Positions 52,696 to 63,464 of a stretch of 64,000 nt of DNA are shown here, in pieces. Every line of letters starts with the position of its first letter. Within the stretch, counting starts at the first letter, position 1. Below the pieces are notes generated by a model. The model did not search any database, had not been told where the DNA came from, and saw only the letters and a program-made list of their open reading frames with translations. This DNA comes from Burkholderia metallica (GTDB lineage Bacteria; Pseudomonadota; Gammaproteobacteria; Burkholderiales; Burkholderiaceae). Location: positions 248,001 through 312,000 of the forward strand of contig NZ_CADFDB010000010.1 in assembly GCF_902832845.1 (NCBI RefSeq), given 5' to 3'. The position numbers and the translations under genes are program-made.

Positions 52696-54000
52696 TCACC
52701 GTGCGTCGGCGGGCAGGCGGTTCATGATCAGCGCCACGGCGCCCGCGACCATCAGCGCGACGATCACGAGCAATCCCGCCTGCATGCTGCCGGTCGCGGT
52801 GCGGATCTCGCCGATCAGCGTCGGGCTGAGGAAGCCGCCGAACAGGCCGATCGTGTTGATGAGCGCGATGCCGCCGGCGGCCGCGTTGCCCGTCAGGTAT
52901 TGCGACGGGATGGCCCAGAACACCGTGTAGGCCGCCCACAACAGCGCCGTGGCGATCGTCATGCAGGCGAGCGACACCGCGAGATGGCCGTCGGCCCAGG
53001 TCGCGGCGGCCAGCGCGGCGGCACCGACGATCGCCGACACCGCGCTGTGCAACCGGCGCTCGCCGCGACGGTCCGAGCGCCGGCCGATCACGAGCATCGC
53101 GCACGCGGCGCCGACGTACGGAATCATCGAATAGAAGCCGATCTGCATCGTGTCGGTCACGCCGTTGGCCTTGAGAATCGACGGCAGCCAGAAGCTGACC
53201 GCGTAGATGCCGCAGATCATCGTGAAGTACGCGAAGGCCAGCAGGTAGACGCGCGGGTCGCGCGCGGCCTGCCCGAACGCGTGATGGCCGCCCGCGGGCA
53301 CCGGCAGCTCGGTGGCGAGCAGGCTTTTCTCGCGGTCGCTCAGCCACGCCGCATCGTCCGGGCGATCGGCCAGCAGCTTCAGCACCAGCAGGCCGAGCAC
53401 CGCGCACGGCAAACCTTCCGCGACGAACATCCATTGCCAGCCGGCCAGCCCGTGCGCGCCGTCGAGGGCCGTCATCAGCCAGGTCGACAGCGGCGAGCCG
53501 ACGATGCCGCCGATCGGCCCGGCCATCATCACGACGGCCATCACGCCGGCCATGCGGCGCGGGCCGTACCAGTAGGTCAGGTAGAAGATCATGCCCGGCG
53601 CGAAGCCGGCCTCGAACACGCCGAGCAGAAAGCGCAGCACGTAGAACGACGTGGTGTCGTGCACGAACATCATCGCGGCTGACGTCAGCCCCCACAGCAC
53701 CATGATCCGGCTGATGGTCTTGCGCGCGCCGATCCGGGGCAGCATCAGGTTGCTCGGAATCTCGAACAGCACGTAGCCGAGGAAGAAAATGCCCGCGCCG
53801 AGGCCGTAGGCCGCGTCGGAGAAGCCGAGCGCGCTTTGCATGTGGAGTTTCGCGAAGCCGATGTTGACGCGATCCAGGTACGCGAACGTGTAGCAGAGCA
53901 ACAGCAGCGGCAGCAGGCGCCAGTTCAGTTTGCGGTACAGCGCCTGCACCGGCGCGCTGTCGTGCGCGACCGAACGGCGGGAGGATGGGACGGCGGACAT
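52696..54000 (-). CDS. MFS transporter, anion:cation symporter (ACS) type
   Basis: 434 residues with 12 predicted helices. 'RLLPLLLLCYTFAYLDRVNIGFAKLHMQSALGFSDAAYGLGAGIFFLGYVLFEIPSNLML' is the ACS-family opening seen in tartrate, galactonate and phthalate symporters. 'RFLLGVFEAGFAPGMIFYLTYWYGPRRMA' and the mid-loop are typical. First gene of a unit with the M81 peptidase (51129-52622) and divergent from a LysR gene, which gives a complete uptake-cleavage-control module. Cargo is unknown, probably an organic anion or N-acyl compound. Confidence 0.92.
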   Translation of the reverse strand: MSAVPSSRRSVAHDSAPVQALYRKLNWRLLPLLLLCYTFAYLDRVNIGFAKLHMQSALGFSDAAYGLGAGIFFLGYVLFEIPSNLMLPRIGARKTISRIMVLWGLTSAAMMFVHDTTSFYVLRFLLGVFEAGFAPGMIFYLTYWYGPRRMAGVMAVVMMAGPIGGIVGSPLSTWLMTALDGAHGLAGWQWMFVAEGLPCAVLGLLVLKLLADRPDDAAWLSDREKSLLATELPVPAGGHHAFGQAARDPRVYLLAFAYFTMICGIYAVSFWLPSILKANGVTDTMQIGFYSMIPYVGAACAMLVIGRRSDRRGERRLHSAVSAIVGAAALAAATWADGHLAVSLACMTIATALLWAAYTVFWAIPSQYLTGNAAAGGIALINTIGLFGGFLSPTLIGEIRTATGSMQAGLLVIVALMVAGAVALIMNRLPADAR

Positions 54001-54140
54001 GTCTCTCTCCTGTGGCGTGAGCGTCTTGCGGAAGGGGCTTCGATTGCCGCATCGTCGGAGAGCCGAAAAAGCAGAGCAAGAGCAACTTAAGTGATCTAAT
54101 GTTGCTCGACAGGCAACGATCGGGCGAACCGGGAACCTCC

Positions 54141-55109
54141 ATGCGCGAACTCAACCAGCGCCGCTTGCGCTACTTCCACGAGGTGCTGACGCACGGCTCC
54201 ATCCGCGGCGCGGCCGACAGCATCAATACCGCGCCGTCCGTGATCACGCGGCAGATCCGGCTGCTCGAAGAGGAGATCGGCGTCGAGCTGTTCGAGCGGC
54301 AGGCGCGCGGCGTGCGGCCGACCGAGGCGGCCGCGCATCTGCTCGAATACTGGCGCGGGTGCCGCTCGCAGCAGGAATTGTTCGAGGAGCGCCTGCAGGC
54401 GTTGCGGCGGCTGCAGTCCGGCCAGGTGCGCATCGTCACCAGCGAGGGGTATGTCGACGTGCTGATGGACGAGGTGCTGACCGATTTCTGCATGCGTTAT
54501 CCGAAGCTCGACGTGATCGTCGACGTCCTGCCGGTCAACAACGTGCTGCAGGAAGTGGCGGAGAGCCGTGCGCACATCGGGCTCGCGTACAACCCGCCGG
54601 CCCATCCGGAGATCGAGTATCTCGCCACGTCGTCGCAGCCGGTGGTGGCGCTCGTGCATGCCGGCCACCCGCTCGCGGTGCGCGGCGGCGCGGTGCGCGC
54701 GCACGAACTCGGCGAGTATCCGCTTGCGCTGATGCCGCCGGCGTTCGGTCTCGGCCAGGTCGCGCAGATGCTCGCCTATACCGAGAACCTGCCGATCCGT
54801 CCGACGCTGACGACCAACTCCCTCGCGGTATTGCGCCATTTCGTGAAGCGCCACGACGGCATTACGCTGATCGGCGCATTCGCGGCATATCGCGAACTCG
54901 AAAGCGGCGAACTCGTCGCGCTGCCGATCGCGCATCCGTTGTTCGATTCGGCGAAAGCGCGCCTGCTCGTGAAGGTGGGGCGGCCGCTCGGCGTCGCGGC
55001 CGATACGCTGCTGAATGGCCTGCTGCACGACATGAAGATGTTCGCGGGGGCGGCTACGGGTCGGCGCCCGGCCGCCAAACGGCCGCGCGTGGCGAAGCGC
55101 CCGCGTTGA
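54141..55109 (+). CDS. LysR-family transcriptional regulator
   Basis: 322 residues from ATG 54141, with a weak GAACCTCC site; an ATG at 54099 would add 14 residues. The DNA-binding part is '[65 protein letters not shown]', and the effector part is a standard LysR substrate-binding fold. The tail is rich in Lys/Arg/Pro. It is divergent from the MFS/M81 unit over 140 bases and is its likely regulator. A strong terminator follows at 55270. Confidence 0.9.
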   Translation: MRELNQRRLRYFHEVLTHGSIRGAADSINTAPSVITRQIRLLEEEIGVELFERQARGVRPTEAAAHLLEYWRGCRSQQELFEERLQALRRLQSGQVRIVTSEGYVDVLMDEVLTDFCMRYPKLDVIVDVLPVNNVLQEVAESRAHIGLAYNPPAHPEIEYLATSSQPVVALVHAGHPLAVRGGAVRAHELGEYPLALMPPAFGLGQVAQMLAYTENLPIRPTLTTNSLAVLRHFVKRHDGITLIGAFAAYRELESGELVALPIAHPLFDSAKARLLVKVGRPLGVAADTLLNGLLHDMKMFAGAATGRRPAAKRPRVAKRPR

Positions 55110-55269
55110 CGGCGGCTGACGCCGACGCAAGTGGGGGTGAATGTCGTGCATGCGGTCGACGGGGGATTAGCGGGCGACGCTACGACAACGCATCGCTCGT
55201 CGATTCGATCCAGTGCGCGGTGGCGCCGGCAACGCATCGATTGCAACTAACGGTCAAGCCGTCGAGCGA

Positions 55270-55313
55270 TGACCGGCGCAGTGGCGGCGTTCGCCGCCAC
55301 TGCGGTCATTTTT
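55270..55313 (+). terminator. Rho-independent terminator between two convergent LysR genes
   Basis: GCAGTGGCGGCG and CGCCGCCACTGC form a 12-base stem, extended outside by TGACC/GGTCA, and a T run (ATTTTT) follows on the plus strand. It overlaps the stop codon of the LysR gene at 55306. Confidence 0.85.
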
Positions 55314-56214
55314 CGGCACCTGCGTCTGCGCTTGCATCTGCAGCCCGCAGCGCGCGCACCAGTTCACTCGCGGCCTTGCCGAGCCCCGTATGTTTCTGCC
55401 GCCGCAGATACACGGGCAACGGCAGCCCGTTGCGGATGTTCGCGAACACGAGCGGCGCGAGTTCGCCGTCGTCGACGTATCGCCCGATCACCGATGCGGG
55501 CAGGTTCGCCCAGCCCTGCCCGGCCTTCACGAGTGCGATCGCGGTGGTCATGTCGGTCACCTTCCACGTGCGGTTGCCGATCAACGGCCGCACGTCGGTC
55601 AGCGGCCGCTCGGGATCGGCGATCACGATCTGGCGGAAGCCCGACAATCGCTCGATCGCCTCGGGTTGCGAGCATTCGGCGATGGCCGGGTGACTCGGCG
55701 CGGCAACCGCGACGAGTGTCTCGGTCCACAGCGCATGGATCTGTTCCTGCGGATGCAGATCGAGCCCGCCGTACGCGATACAGAGATCGACGGCGCCGCG
55801 ATGCAGCGCATCGACGATCGCGTCCTGCGGCGCGGTGACGATGCTGATCGCGAGCGCCGGGTATTTCGCGGCCACCGCCGTCAGCGCGCACGCAACCGGT
55901 GCGCCGTCGATTTCGGCCGCGAGCCCGAGCCGCAACGTATCCTCGACACCTTCCGACAAGTGCTGCGCATGCGCGCGCAGCGCATGCAGCCGCTCGGCGA
56001 TCGCGCGTGCGTCGGGCAGCAGCGCGGCCATCGCGGCGGTCGGCGTCGGCTCGCGCGTGCCGCGATCGAACAGCACGAGATCGAGCTCGGCCTCGAGGTT
56101 CGCGATCGCCATGCTGACTGCCGACGGCGTGCGGCCGAGCGCACGTGCGGCCGCCGAGAACGAACCTTTGTCGATGACGGTCAACAGCATGTCGATGTGG
56201 TCGCTGGTCAGCAC
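55306..56214 (-). CDS. LysR-family regulator of the divergent PACE exporter
   Basis: 302 residues with 'IDMLLTVIDKGSFSAAARALGRTPSAVSMAIANLEAELDLVLFDRGTREPTPTAAMAALL' as DNA-binding domain and a LysR effector domain ('DTLRLGLAAEIDGAPVACALTAVAAKYPALAISIVTAPQDAIVDALHRGAVDLCIAYG'). It is divergent from the PACE gene with a 97-base control region. In Acinetobacter the same arrangement (aceR-aceI) makes a biocide-inducible exporter. Control of the exporter here is inferred from that. Confidence 0.9.
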   Translation of the reverse strand: MLTSDHIDMLLTVIDKGSFSAAARALGRTPSAVSMAIANLEAELDLVLFDRGTREPTPTAAMAALLPDARAIAERLHALRAHAQHLSEGVEDTLRLGLAAEIDGAPVACALTAVAAKYPALAISIVTAPQDAIVDALHRGAVDLCIAYGGLDLHPQEQIHALWTETLVAVAAPSHPAIAECSQPEAIERLSGFRQIVIADPERPLTDVRPLIGNRTWKVTDMTTAIALVKAGQGWANLPASVIGRYVDDGELAPLVFANIRNGLPLPVYLRRQKHTGLGKAASELVRALRAADASADAGAEK

Positions 56215-56311
56215 GCGCGCCTCCTGTCAGAAAAATTGAAAGGACCTGACTTTGCCGGGCGAAGTGCCCGCTGTAGTCTCGCCACCTGGTTCGAAACGAA
56301 GGGGGGCGGTC

Positions 56312-56752
56312 ATGCAAGGATGGAAGAGACGCATAGTCTACGTCGTGATGTTCGAGGTGCTCGGCATCCTCGTCGCGTCGTCGGTGCTCGGCATGCTCAG
56401 CGGCGCGAGCGCGGCGACGAGCGGCCTGCTTGGCGTGATGATCTCGACGACGGGCGTCATCGTCAATTTTCTGTACAACCTCGGGTTCGAGGCGTGGGAG
56501 CGGCGCCGGGCGGAAACGACGCGCACGGTCGCGCGGCGCGTCGTGCATGCGATCGGGTTCCAGGTCGCGCTCGTGACGTTCCTGATTCCGCTGATCGCGT
56601 GGTGGCTCGACGTGTCGCTGCTGCAGGCGTTCCTGTACGACGCGGTGCTGATCGTGTTCTTCCCGATCTTCACGTTCACGTACAACTGGGCGTTCGACAG
56701 CGTGTTCGGGTTGCCGGATGCGGTGACGCGCAAGGCGGCGCCGGCGGCGTGA
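56312..56752 (+). CDS. PACE-family multidrug/biocide exporter
   Basis: 146 residues from ATG 56312. It has two tandem bacterial transmembrane-pair repeats, four helices in all ('VVMFEVLGILVASSVLGML', 'GLLGVMISTTGVIVNFLYNLGFEAWERR', 'VVHAIGFQVALVTFLIPLIAWWLDVS', 'LYDAVLIVFFPIFTFTYNWAFDSVFGLP'). Glu15 in helix 1 is at the same position as the essential glutamate of AceI, and the 'YNLGFEAWER' and 'YNWAFDSVF' motifs close each repeat. Members export chlorhexidine, acriflavine or short diamines with protons. Divergent LysR regulator upstream. Confidence 0.92.
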   Translation: MQGWKRRIVYVVMFEVLGILVASSVLGMLSGASAATSGLLGVMISTTGVIVNFLYNLGFEAWERRRAETTRTVARRVVHAIGFQVALVTFLIPLIAWWLDVSLLQAFLYDAVLIVFFPIFTFTYNWAFDSVFGLPDAVTRKAAPAA

Positions 56753-56854
56753 TGCAGAGGAAGGCGAAACGATGCGGACAGCTCCGCGCCGTTTCGCTTC
56801 CGCAGATTCTGCAACAGAGAGGAAGGCCGGGCGGCGCGCATGCCGCCCGCGACG

Positions 56855-57706
56855 TCAAGCGGCGACGAACTCGTGCACGTAACGGTTGAACACCGCCGGG
56901 CTCGCCGCATTCATCCCGTGCGACGCACCGGCGACGGTCTGCCGTTGCGCATCGCCGATCCACTGCGACAGCGTGTCGACGTTGTGGCGGAACATCTTCG
57001 GGCTGCGCTGGCCGTCGATCAGCAGCGTGCGGCATGCGATGTCACCGGCCGTATGTTGCGAATATGCGGGCAGCGGGTCGCGCAGCTGCTTCGGCAGCGT
57101 GCTCGCGTTGTCGATCGCCATCGTGCGAAAGCGCGACGTGCTCTTCTTCCATGCACCGGGCAGGCTTACCGAGTCGACGAACATTTCGAGGCCCGCTTCG
57201 ACTTCGCCCTGCTCGATCAGGCTCACGGCCTTCGTGCGCAGCGCGATCGCGGCGGCCGGCAGCGCGGCTTCGCGCACGCCCGGCTGCTGCAGCGGGCCGC
57301 CCGGATCGGCGAGCGTGAGCGATTCGACGAGGTGCGGATGCTGGCGCGCGACGTTGAACGCGACGCTGCCGCCACGCGAATGGCCGACCAGGTGCACGGG
57401 GCCGAGATCGAGCGCGTCGATGAATTCGGCGAGCTCGTCGACGTGGTTCTGCCAGCTGAACTCGTCCTGGATGCCCGCTTCGACGGCCGGCCAGTAGTGG
57501 CTCAGGCTCGGCGCGATGCAGCGATAGTGGGCCGACAGCGATGCGAGCTGCGGATCCCAGTAGCGGTAGTCGCACAGCGAGCCGTGCACGAACACCATCG
57601 GCGCACCGCTGCCCCGCTCGACATACGGCAGGCTGATGCCTGACGAAAGCGTCGCAAATTGCAGGTCGGGGTTCGCGAGCACGGACGGCTCGATTCGCAT
57701 GTTCAT
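56855..57706 (-). CDS. alpha/beta hydrolase
   Basis: 283 residues from ATG 57706. The fold is standard: 'MVFVHGSLCDYRYWDPQLASLSAHYRCIAPSLSHY', nucleophile serine in 'VHLVGHSRGGSVAFNVARQHPHLVESLTLADPGG', aspartate in 'TLLIDGQRSPKMF' and histidine in 'TVAGASHGMNAASPAVFNRYVHEFV'. The Gly-His-Ser-x-Gly elbow and small cap suit an esterase or a C-C hydrolase; the substrate is unknown. It stands alone on the minus strand, convergent with the PACE gene. Confidence 0.9.
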   Translation of the reverse strand: MNMRIEPSVLANPDLQFATLSSGISLPYVERGSGAPMVFVHGSLCDYRYWDPQLASLSAHYRCIAPSLSHYWPAVEAGIQDEFSWQNHVDELAEFIDALDLGPVHLVGHSRGGSVAFNVARQHPHLVESLTLADPGGPLQQPGVREAALPAAAIALRTKAVSLIEQGEVEAGLEMFVDSVSLPGAWKKSTSRFRTMAIDNASTLPKQLRDPLPAYSQHTAGDIACRTLLIDGQRSPKMFRHNVDTLSQWIGDAQRQTVAGASHGMNAASPAVFNRYVHEFVAA

Positions 57707-57977
57707 GACTGAAAGACTCAAAGGTGCGTCAACACGACGCAACTATGCATCACGGCGAGCTGCAAGGAAAACGCATAATTTTCATCGTGACGATCAATTT
57801 TCTTGATGGCTCGGCCGGAAACCCTTGTCGGAAGGGGACGGATGTCGATGCTTTCAATCGTCTGACGATAAACTGTTTTGTCCGAACGGCCTGAAACGAA
57901 CGTGCGGCGGCCGGCCGGCGCACCCGCGCGTCGCAATGGAAAAGGGGAGGCCGCGCGCCGCGAAAGCGGCCCGCGTG

Positions 57978-58307
57978 TCAGCGCACCGCCAGCGCGGGCG
58001 CGGTCTGAAGTTCGACCGGGAGATCGTTGTCGGCCGCGAACTGCATCGCGAAGTCGAATGCGTCCGCGCACACGGTGCGCAATTCGTCCGACACGAACAG
58101 GCATTTGACGCCGCCGGCGACGACGGGCATCGCGAGCCGCGACAGCGCGCACGGATAGCCGGGCCGCCGCTCGCCGACGAACAGCGTGATGACGCCCGCG
58201 AGGCGTTCGGGCCAGTCGCTCGGGCGGAAGGTTTTCTGCGCGTGCGTGACGCCGCGGATCAGGTGGCCGGCGAGGCGGCCCTGTTCGGTGACTTCGATGC
58301 GATCCAT
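57978..58307 (-). CDS. DUF3579-family protein
   Basis: 109 residues. 'GHLIRGVTHAQKTFRPSDWPERLAGVITLF' and 'MPVVAGGVKCLFVSDELRTVCADAFDFAMQFAADNDLPVEL' are typical of DUF3579, a small protein confined mostly to beta-proteobacteria. No function is known. It starts 22 bases after the dctD-like stop on the same strand, so it is probably the last gene of the 2-hydroxycarboxylate operon. Confidence 0.87.
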   Translation of the reverse strand: MDRIEVTEQGRLAGHLIRGVTHAQKTFRPSDWPERLAGVITLFVGERRPGYPCALSRLAMPVVAGGVKCLFVSDELRTVCADAFDFAMQFAADNDLPVELQTAPALAVR

Positions 58308-58329
58308 ACCGTGAGTGTCCTCGTTCGCG

Positions 58330-59680
<1,351 letters not shown>

Positions 59681-59691
<11 letters not shown>

Positions 59692-61564
59692 GCTCTGTCC
59701 TTTGCAGCGTGGCCGCCGCGAATTCGATGGTGAACTGCGCGCCGCCTTCGTCGCGGTTCGTCGCGGCGATCTTCGCGCCGAACGCCTCGACGATGCGCGA
59801 CGTGATCGCGAGGCCGAGCCCGAGGCCCTGGCCGCGCGGCTTGGTCGTGACGAACGGCTCGAACAGGTGCGGCAGCACGTCGGGCGCGATGCCCGCGCCG
59901 CTGTCGGCGACGGTGAAGCGCACGCGGCCGGCTTCGTCCGGCCCGGCGGCCTCGATGACGATGCGGCGCACGGGCGCGTCGTGCACCGCGTCGAGCGCAT
60001 TGCCGAGCAGGTTCACGATCACCTGCTGCAACTGGCTCGACTCGGCCGACACGGCCGTGCCGGGCGCGATGTTCACGTCGAGCCGCACGCCTTCGTCGCG
60101 GATCCGCGCGTCGTAGATGAGCCGCGCATGCGCGACGGCTTCGTTCAACGACACCGCGACGCGCTCGACGTCGGGCTTGCGCGCGAACGTCTTCAGCTCG
60201 CCGGTGAGGACCGCCATCCCGTCGACGAGCTTGCCGATCCGTTCGAGATTGGCGAGCGCGGGCGCCGGCTGGCCGCGCTCGAAGAACGTGCGCGCGTTGT
60301 CGCACAGCGTGCGGATCGCGACCAGCGGCTGGTTCAGTTCGTGCGTGAGGCCGGCGGCCATCTGCCCGAGCACCGCGAGCTTGCCCGCATGCACGACTTC
60401 CTGCTGCGACGCGCGCAGCCGCTGCTCGGTGCGTTCGCGCTCGTCGATCTCGCGCTGCATCCGCTCGTTCGCGGCCGTCAGTGCGGCGGTGCGCTGCGCG
60501 ACCGTCAGTTCGAGCCGGTCGTTCGCGCGGCGCAGCGCGTCCTGTGCCTTCAACCGCGCGACGATCGCCCGGCGGCGCTGGATCGCATAGCCGGCCAGCA
60601 GCGCGACGATCAGGAACGCGCCGGTGACGAAGATGAATGCCGTCTGCTGCTGGCGCCGCGCGCCCGCGATGTCGAGCAGCACCATCAGCGAATCGCCGGC
60701 CTGCGGCGCGGGGCGCGACATCACGAGATAGCGCGTGCTGCGGCCGGCGTGGTGCGGATCGGGAAAGGTGCCGAACCACGCGGCCGCGCCGCGGTCGCCG
60801 ATGCGGCGATACGGCAGTGCGTCGACCGTGCGGCCCGCGTATTGCCGCGACGCCTGGATGTCGCGCTGCTGCTGCGCGGTGATCGGGCGCAGCGCAGTGA
60901 ATTTCCACGCGGGCTCGGTCGAGATCACGACCACGCCGTTGCCGTCGACGACCATCGCGGCGACGCCCGGCGCGCGCCATGCCGATTCGAGCGAATCGAC
61001 GCTGATCTTCACGGCGGCCACGCCGATCGGCACGCCGTCGCTGCGCACCGCGCTCGCGAAGTAGACACCCGGCACGCCGGTATTGGTGCCGATGCCGAAG
61101 AAGCGGCCGCTGCCGCGCGCGAGCGCGTCCTTGAAGTACGGCCGGTACGACACGTTGGTGCCGACGAAGCTGATCGTCTCGTTCCAGTTGCTGGCGGCGA
61201 TTACGTCGCCCTGCAGGTCGATCACGTCGACCGCGCCGCTGCCCGCGTCGCGATTCACGGCTTCGAGGTAGGTGTTTACCGCATGCACGAGCGCGGGCGC
61301 ATCGTGCGGCGCGGCTTTGAGCATCGTGCGCACGCCGTCCTGCCGCGCGACCAGGCCGGGCAGGATCTCGAAGCGGCCGAGCTCGCTCTTCAGGCTCGAC
61401 GCATACAGGTCGAGCCGGTGCGCACCGGCTTCCTCGAGCGCATCGATCGCGCGTTCCCACGCGAAATCGACGGCCGCGCCGGCCACGCCGACGTACAACA
61501 CCGCGGCCGATGCCCAGCCCCACCACGGGATTCCCTTGAAGCTCTTCTGCACGTTCGCCCTCAT
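59681..61564 (-). CDS. dctB: C4-dicarboxylate-type sensor histidine kinase (DctB-type)
   Basis: 627 residues from ATG 61564; a TTG 12 bases before is possible. One N-terminal membrane helix ('WWGWASAAVLYVGVAGAAVDF'), a periplasmic double-CACHE region of about 270 residues ('DLYASSLKSELGRFEILPGLVARQDGVRTML'...'YFKDALARGSGRFFGIGTNTGVPGVYFASAV') and a second helix at about 300-325 precede the coiled coil, the phosphoacceptor 'MAAGLTHELNQPLVAIRTLCDNA' and the ATPase domain ('NLLGNALDAV', 'DSGAGIAPDVLPHLFEPFVTTKPRGQGLGLGLAI'). It overlaps dctD by 11 bases and follows the transporter by 103 bases. It should sense extracellular carboxylates. Confidence 0.93.
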
Positions 61565-61667
61565 CGAAGCCCGCAACCGCCCGCCCGGAACGACGCGCGC
61601 CGCGCGCCGGCGAGGCCGGCGGCGGCGCGTGCGAAGCGGCCGGCACGACGGGGCGCGCGGCGGCGCG

Positions 61668-63032
61668 TCATCCGAAGTGTGCGATCAGGATCAGCGTGAC
61701 CGTGACGACGATCGCGCCGCCGATCCGCGTCGCGATCTGCGCGAACGGCATCAGCTGCATCCGGTTCGCGGCGGTCAGGATCGCGACGTCGCCGGTGCCG
61801 CCTTGCCCGCTGTGGCAGGCGTTCACGATTGCGGTGTCGATAGGGTACATCTTCATCAGGCGGCCGACCACGAAACCAGTGCCCATCAGCGTCGCGACGG
61901 TCGACACGATCGTGACGACGTTGACGATCGTGAACGCGGCGGTCAGCTTGTCCCACGGCGTCATCGCGACGCCGATCGCGAACAGCAGCGGATACGTGAC
62001 GGCGGTCGAGAAGAACTTGTAGACGACGAACGCGCCTTCCTGCAGCGGCGGCGACACCGCGCGGGCAAGCTTCACGAGCACCGCGAGAAACAGCATCGCG
62101 ACCGGCGCGGGCAGGCCGAACAGCTTGTGCGCCATCAGGCCGACCAGGTACAGCGTGATCGCGGTGATGCCGGCGCCCGCGATGTGCGAGACGTCGACGT
62201 GGCCGCGGATTTCCTCGTTCTCGGGCGTCATGTCGCCCGATTCGCCGACCTGCAGGCGGCCGTTGCCGGTCAGGTGCGGGAAGCGCTTGCCGAGCATGTC
62301 GAGCGCGCCCGACAGGATGATCGCGGTCAGGCTGCCGAGCATCACCGGCGGCAGCACCATCGCGAACATCTCGCCTTGCGGCAGGTGCATCAGTTCCGAA
62401 TAGCCGATCGACAGCGGAATCGCGCCTTCGCCGACGCCGCCCGCCATGATCGGCACGACGATGTACAGCAGCGTGTGGCGCGCGCCGAGGCCGAGCGCGG
62501 TGCCGACCGCCGTGCCGACGATCGCGGCCGCGACCGAGCCGGCCGCGAGCGGAATGAAGATCTTCACGAAGCCCTGGATCAGCACGCGGCGATCCATGCT
62601 CAGGATGCTGCCGACGATGATCGACGCGATGAACAGGTACAGGAAGTTGGTCGACTTCGTGAACTCGACCGTCAGGTTCAGCACCGGCTTCGGCAGCACG
62701 TGGTAGTAGGTGAGCGCCGACGGCACGAAGGTCGCGAAGATCGCGGCCGCGCCGATGTTGCGCAGCAGCGGCAGCCGCTTGCCGAGTTCCGCGCAGGTGA
62801 AGCCGAAGAACGCGAGCACCGCGATCGCCATCGAGATCTCGCCGGGCACCTTGCCGGTCACCGAGAAGCCGACGATCAGCGCGAGCAGGATGAAGTAGAC
62901 GGGCAGCGGAATGATGCCGATGCGGATTTCCATCAGTTTCCACCAGCCCTCCGGCCAGAAGCGCTCGCGCGGGGGGGCGACGGTGCCGGAAACCGGCTCG
63001 GAATGGGGCGGGGTATGGATAGAGGTCTGCAA
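61668..63032 (-). CDS. 2-hydroxycarboxylate transporter (CitS/MaeN family)
   Basis: 454 residues from TTG 63032, which has AGGAG seven bases ahead. It has about 11-12 helices and the family's glycine-rich re-entrant motifs: 'AGGVGEGAIPLS' (about residue 222) and 'GQGGTGDVAILTAANRMQLMPFAQI' (about 415), the two G-G-x-G loops that form the carboxylate site in CitS. Members take up citrate, malate or related 2-hydroxy acids with Na+ or H+; the exact cargo is not fixed. First gene of a unit with dctB, dctD and DUF3579, under a sigma-54 promoter. Confidence 0.92.
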   Translation of the reverse strand: MQTSIHTPPHSEPVSGTVAPPRERFWPEGWWKLMEIRIGIIPLPVYFILLALIVGFSVTGKVPGEISMAIAVLAFFGFTCAELGKRLPLLRNIGAAAIFATFVPSALTYYHVLPKPVLNLTVEFTKSTNFLYLFIASIIVGSILSMDRRVLIQGFVKIFIPLAAGSVAAAIVGTAVGTALGLGARHTLLYIVVPIMAGGVGEGAIPLSIGYSELMHLPQGEMFAMVLPPVMLGSLTAIILSGALDMLGKRFPHLTGNGRLQVGESGDMTPENEEIRGHVDVSHIAGAGITAITLYLVGLMAHKLFGLPAPVAMLFLAVLVKLARAVSPPLQEGAFVVYKFFSTAVTYPLLFAIGVAMTPWDKLTAAFTIVNVVTIVSTVATLMGTGFVVGRLMKMYPIDTAIVNACHSGQGGTGDVAILTAANRMQLMPFAQIATRIGGAIVVTVTLILIAHFG

Positions 63033-63092
63033 GACGTGTCTCCTGATGTTGGAATGCCTGCATGACTTCGCGGCATCGTGTGCCGTCTATTA

Positions 63093-63108
63093 CGCAACCC
63101 TCGTGCCA
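63093..63108 (-). promoter_or_regulatory. sigma-54 promoter of the 2-hydroxycarboxylate operon
   Basis: On the minus strand TGGCACGAGGGTTGCG matches the -24/-12 consensus (TGGCACG-N4-TTGCW) at every conserved base but the last, with GG and GC exactly 12 bases apart. Transcription would begin near 63082, about 50 bases before the TTG start of the transporter. It fits control by the DctD-type activator in the same operon. Confidence 0.9.
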
Positions 63109-63192
63109 GTATTGCGGGCCTGCCGAAACATTTTCAACGCATTGATTCTTAAGGGATTTGTTTCGTATCAGGAAAGCTTGGGCCGACCGGAT

Positions 63193-63239
63193 GGCCGAGA
63201 TTTCGGAATTCGCCCCGCGCCCAGGCCGAGATTTCGGCC
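63193..63239. promoter_or_regulatory. two tandem activator sites upstream of the sigma-54 promoter
   Basis: The word GGCCGAGATTTCGG occurs at 63193-63206 and again at 63224-63237, 31 bases apart (about three helical turns). The second copy extends to a perfect 6-base inverted repeat (GGCCGA-N4-TCGGCC). They lie about 110-160 bases upstream of the inferred start, the usual place for enhancer-binding proteins such as DctD. Confidence 0.75.
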
Positions 63240-63464
63240 AGCCTGTCGGCCGGGAGCCGGTCGGGCCTCGCGGCCCCCGGCGGCGGCCCGCCATATCGCC
63301 GCGCGCGATTTTCTTCGCACAATCGCTTCGTAGACCGCCCCCGCGCCGCTCTCTATCATCGGCTGATCCTTTTCCGATGCGATGTCCCGTCCGGAGAACG
63401 CCCGCGCGTTCGCCGCGGCGTCGCGCATCCGTCGATACCGTCTTTGGACAGGAGAGTGGTTCGC

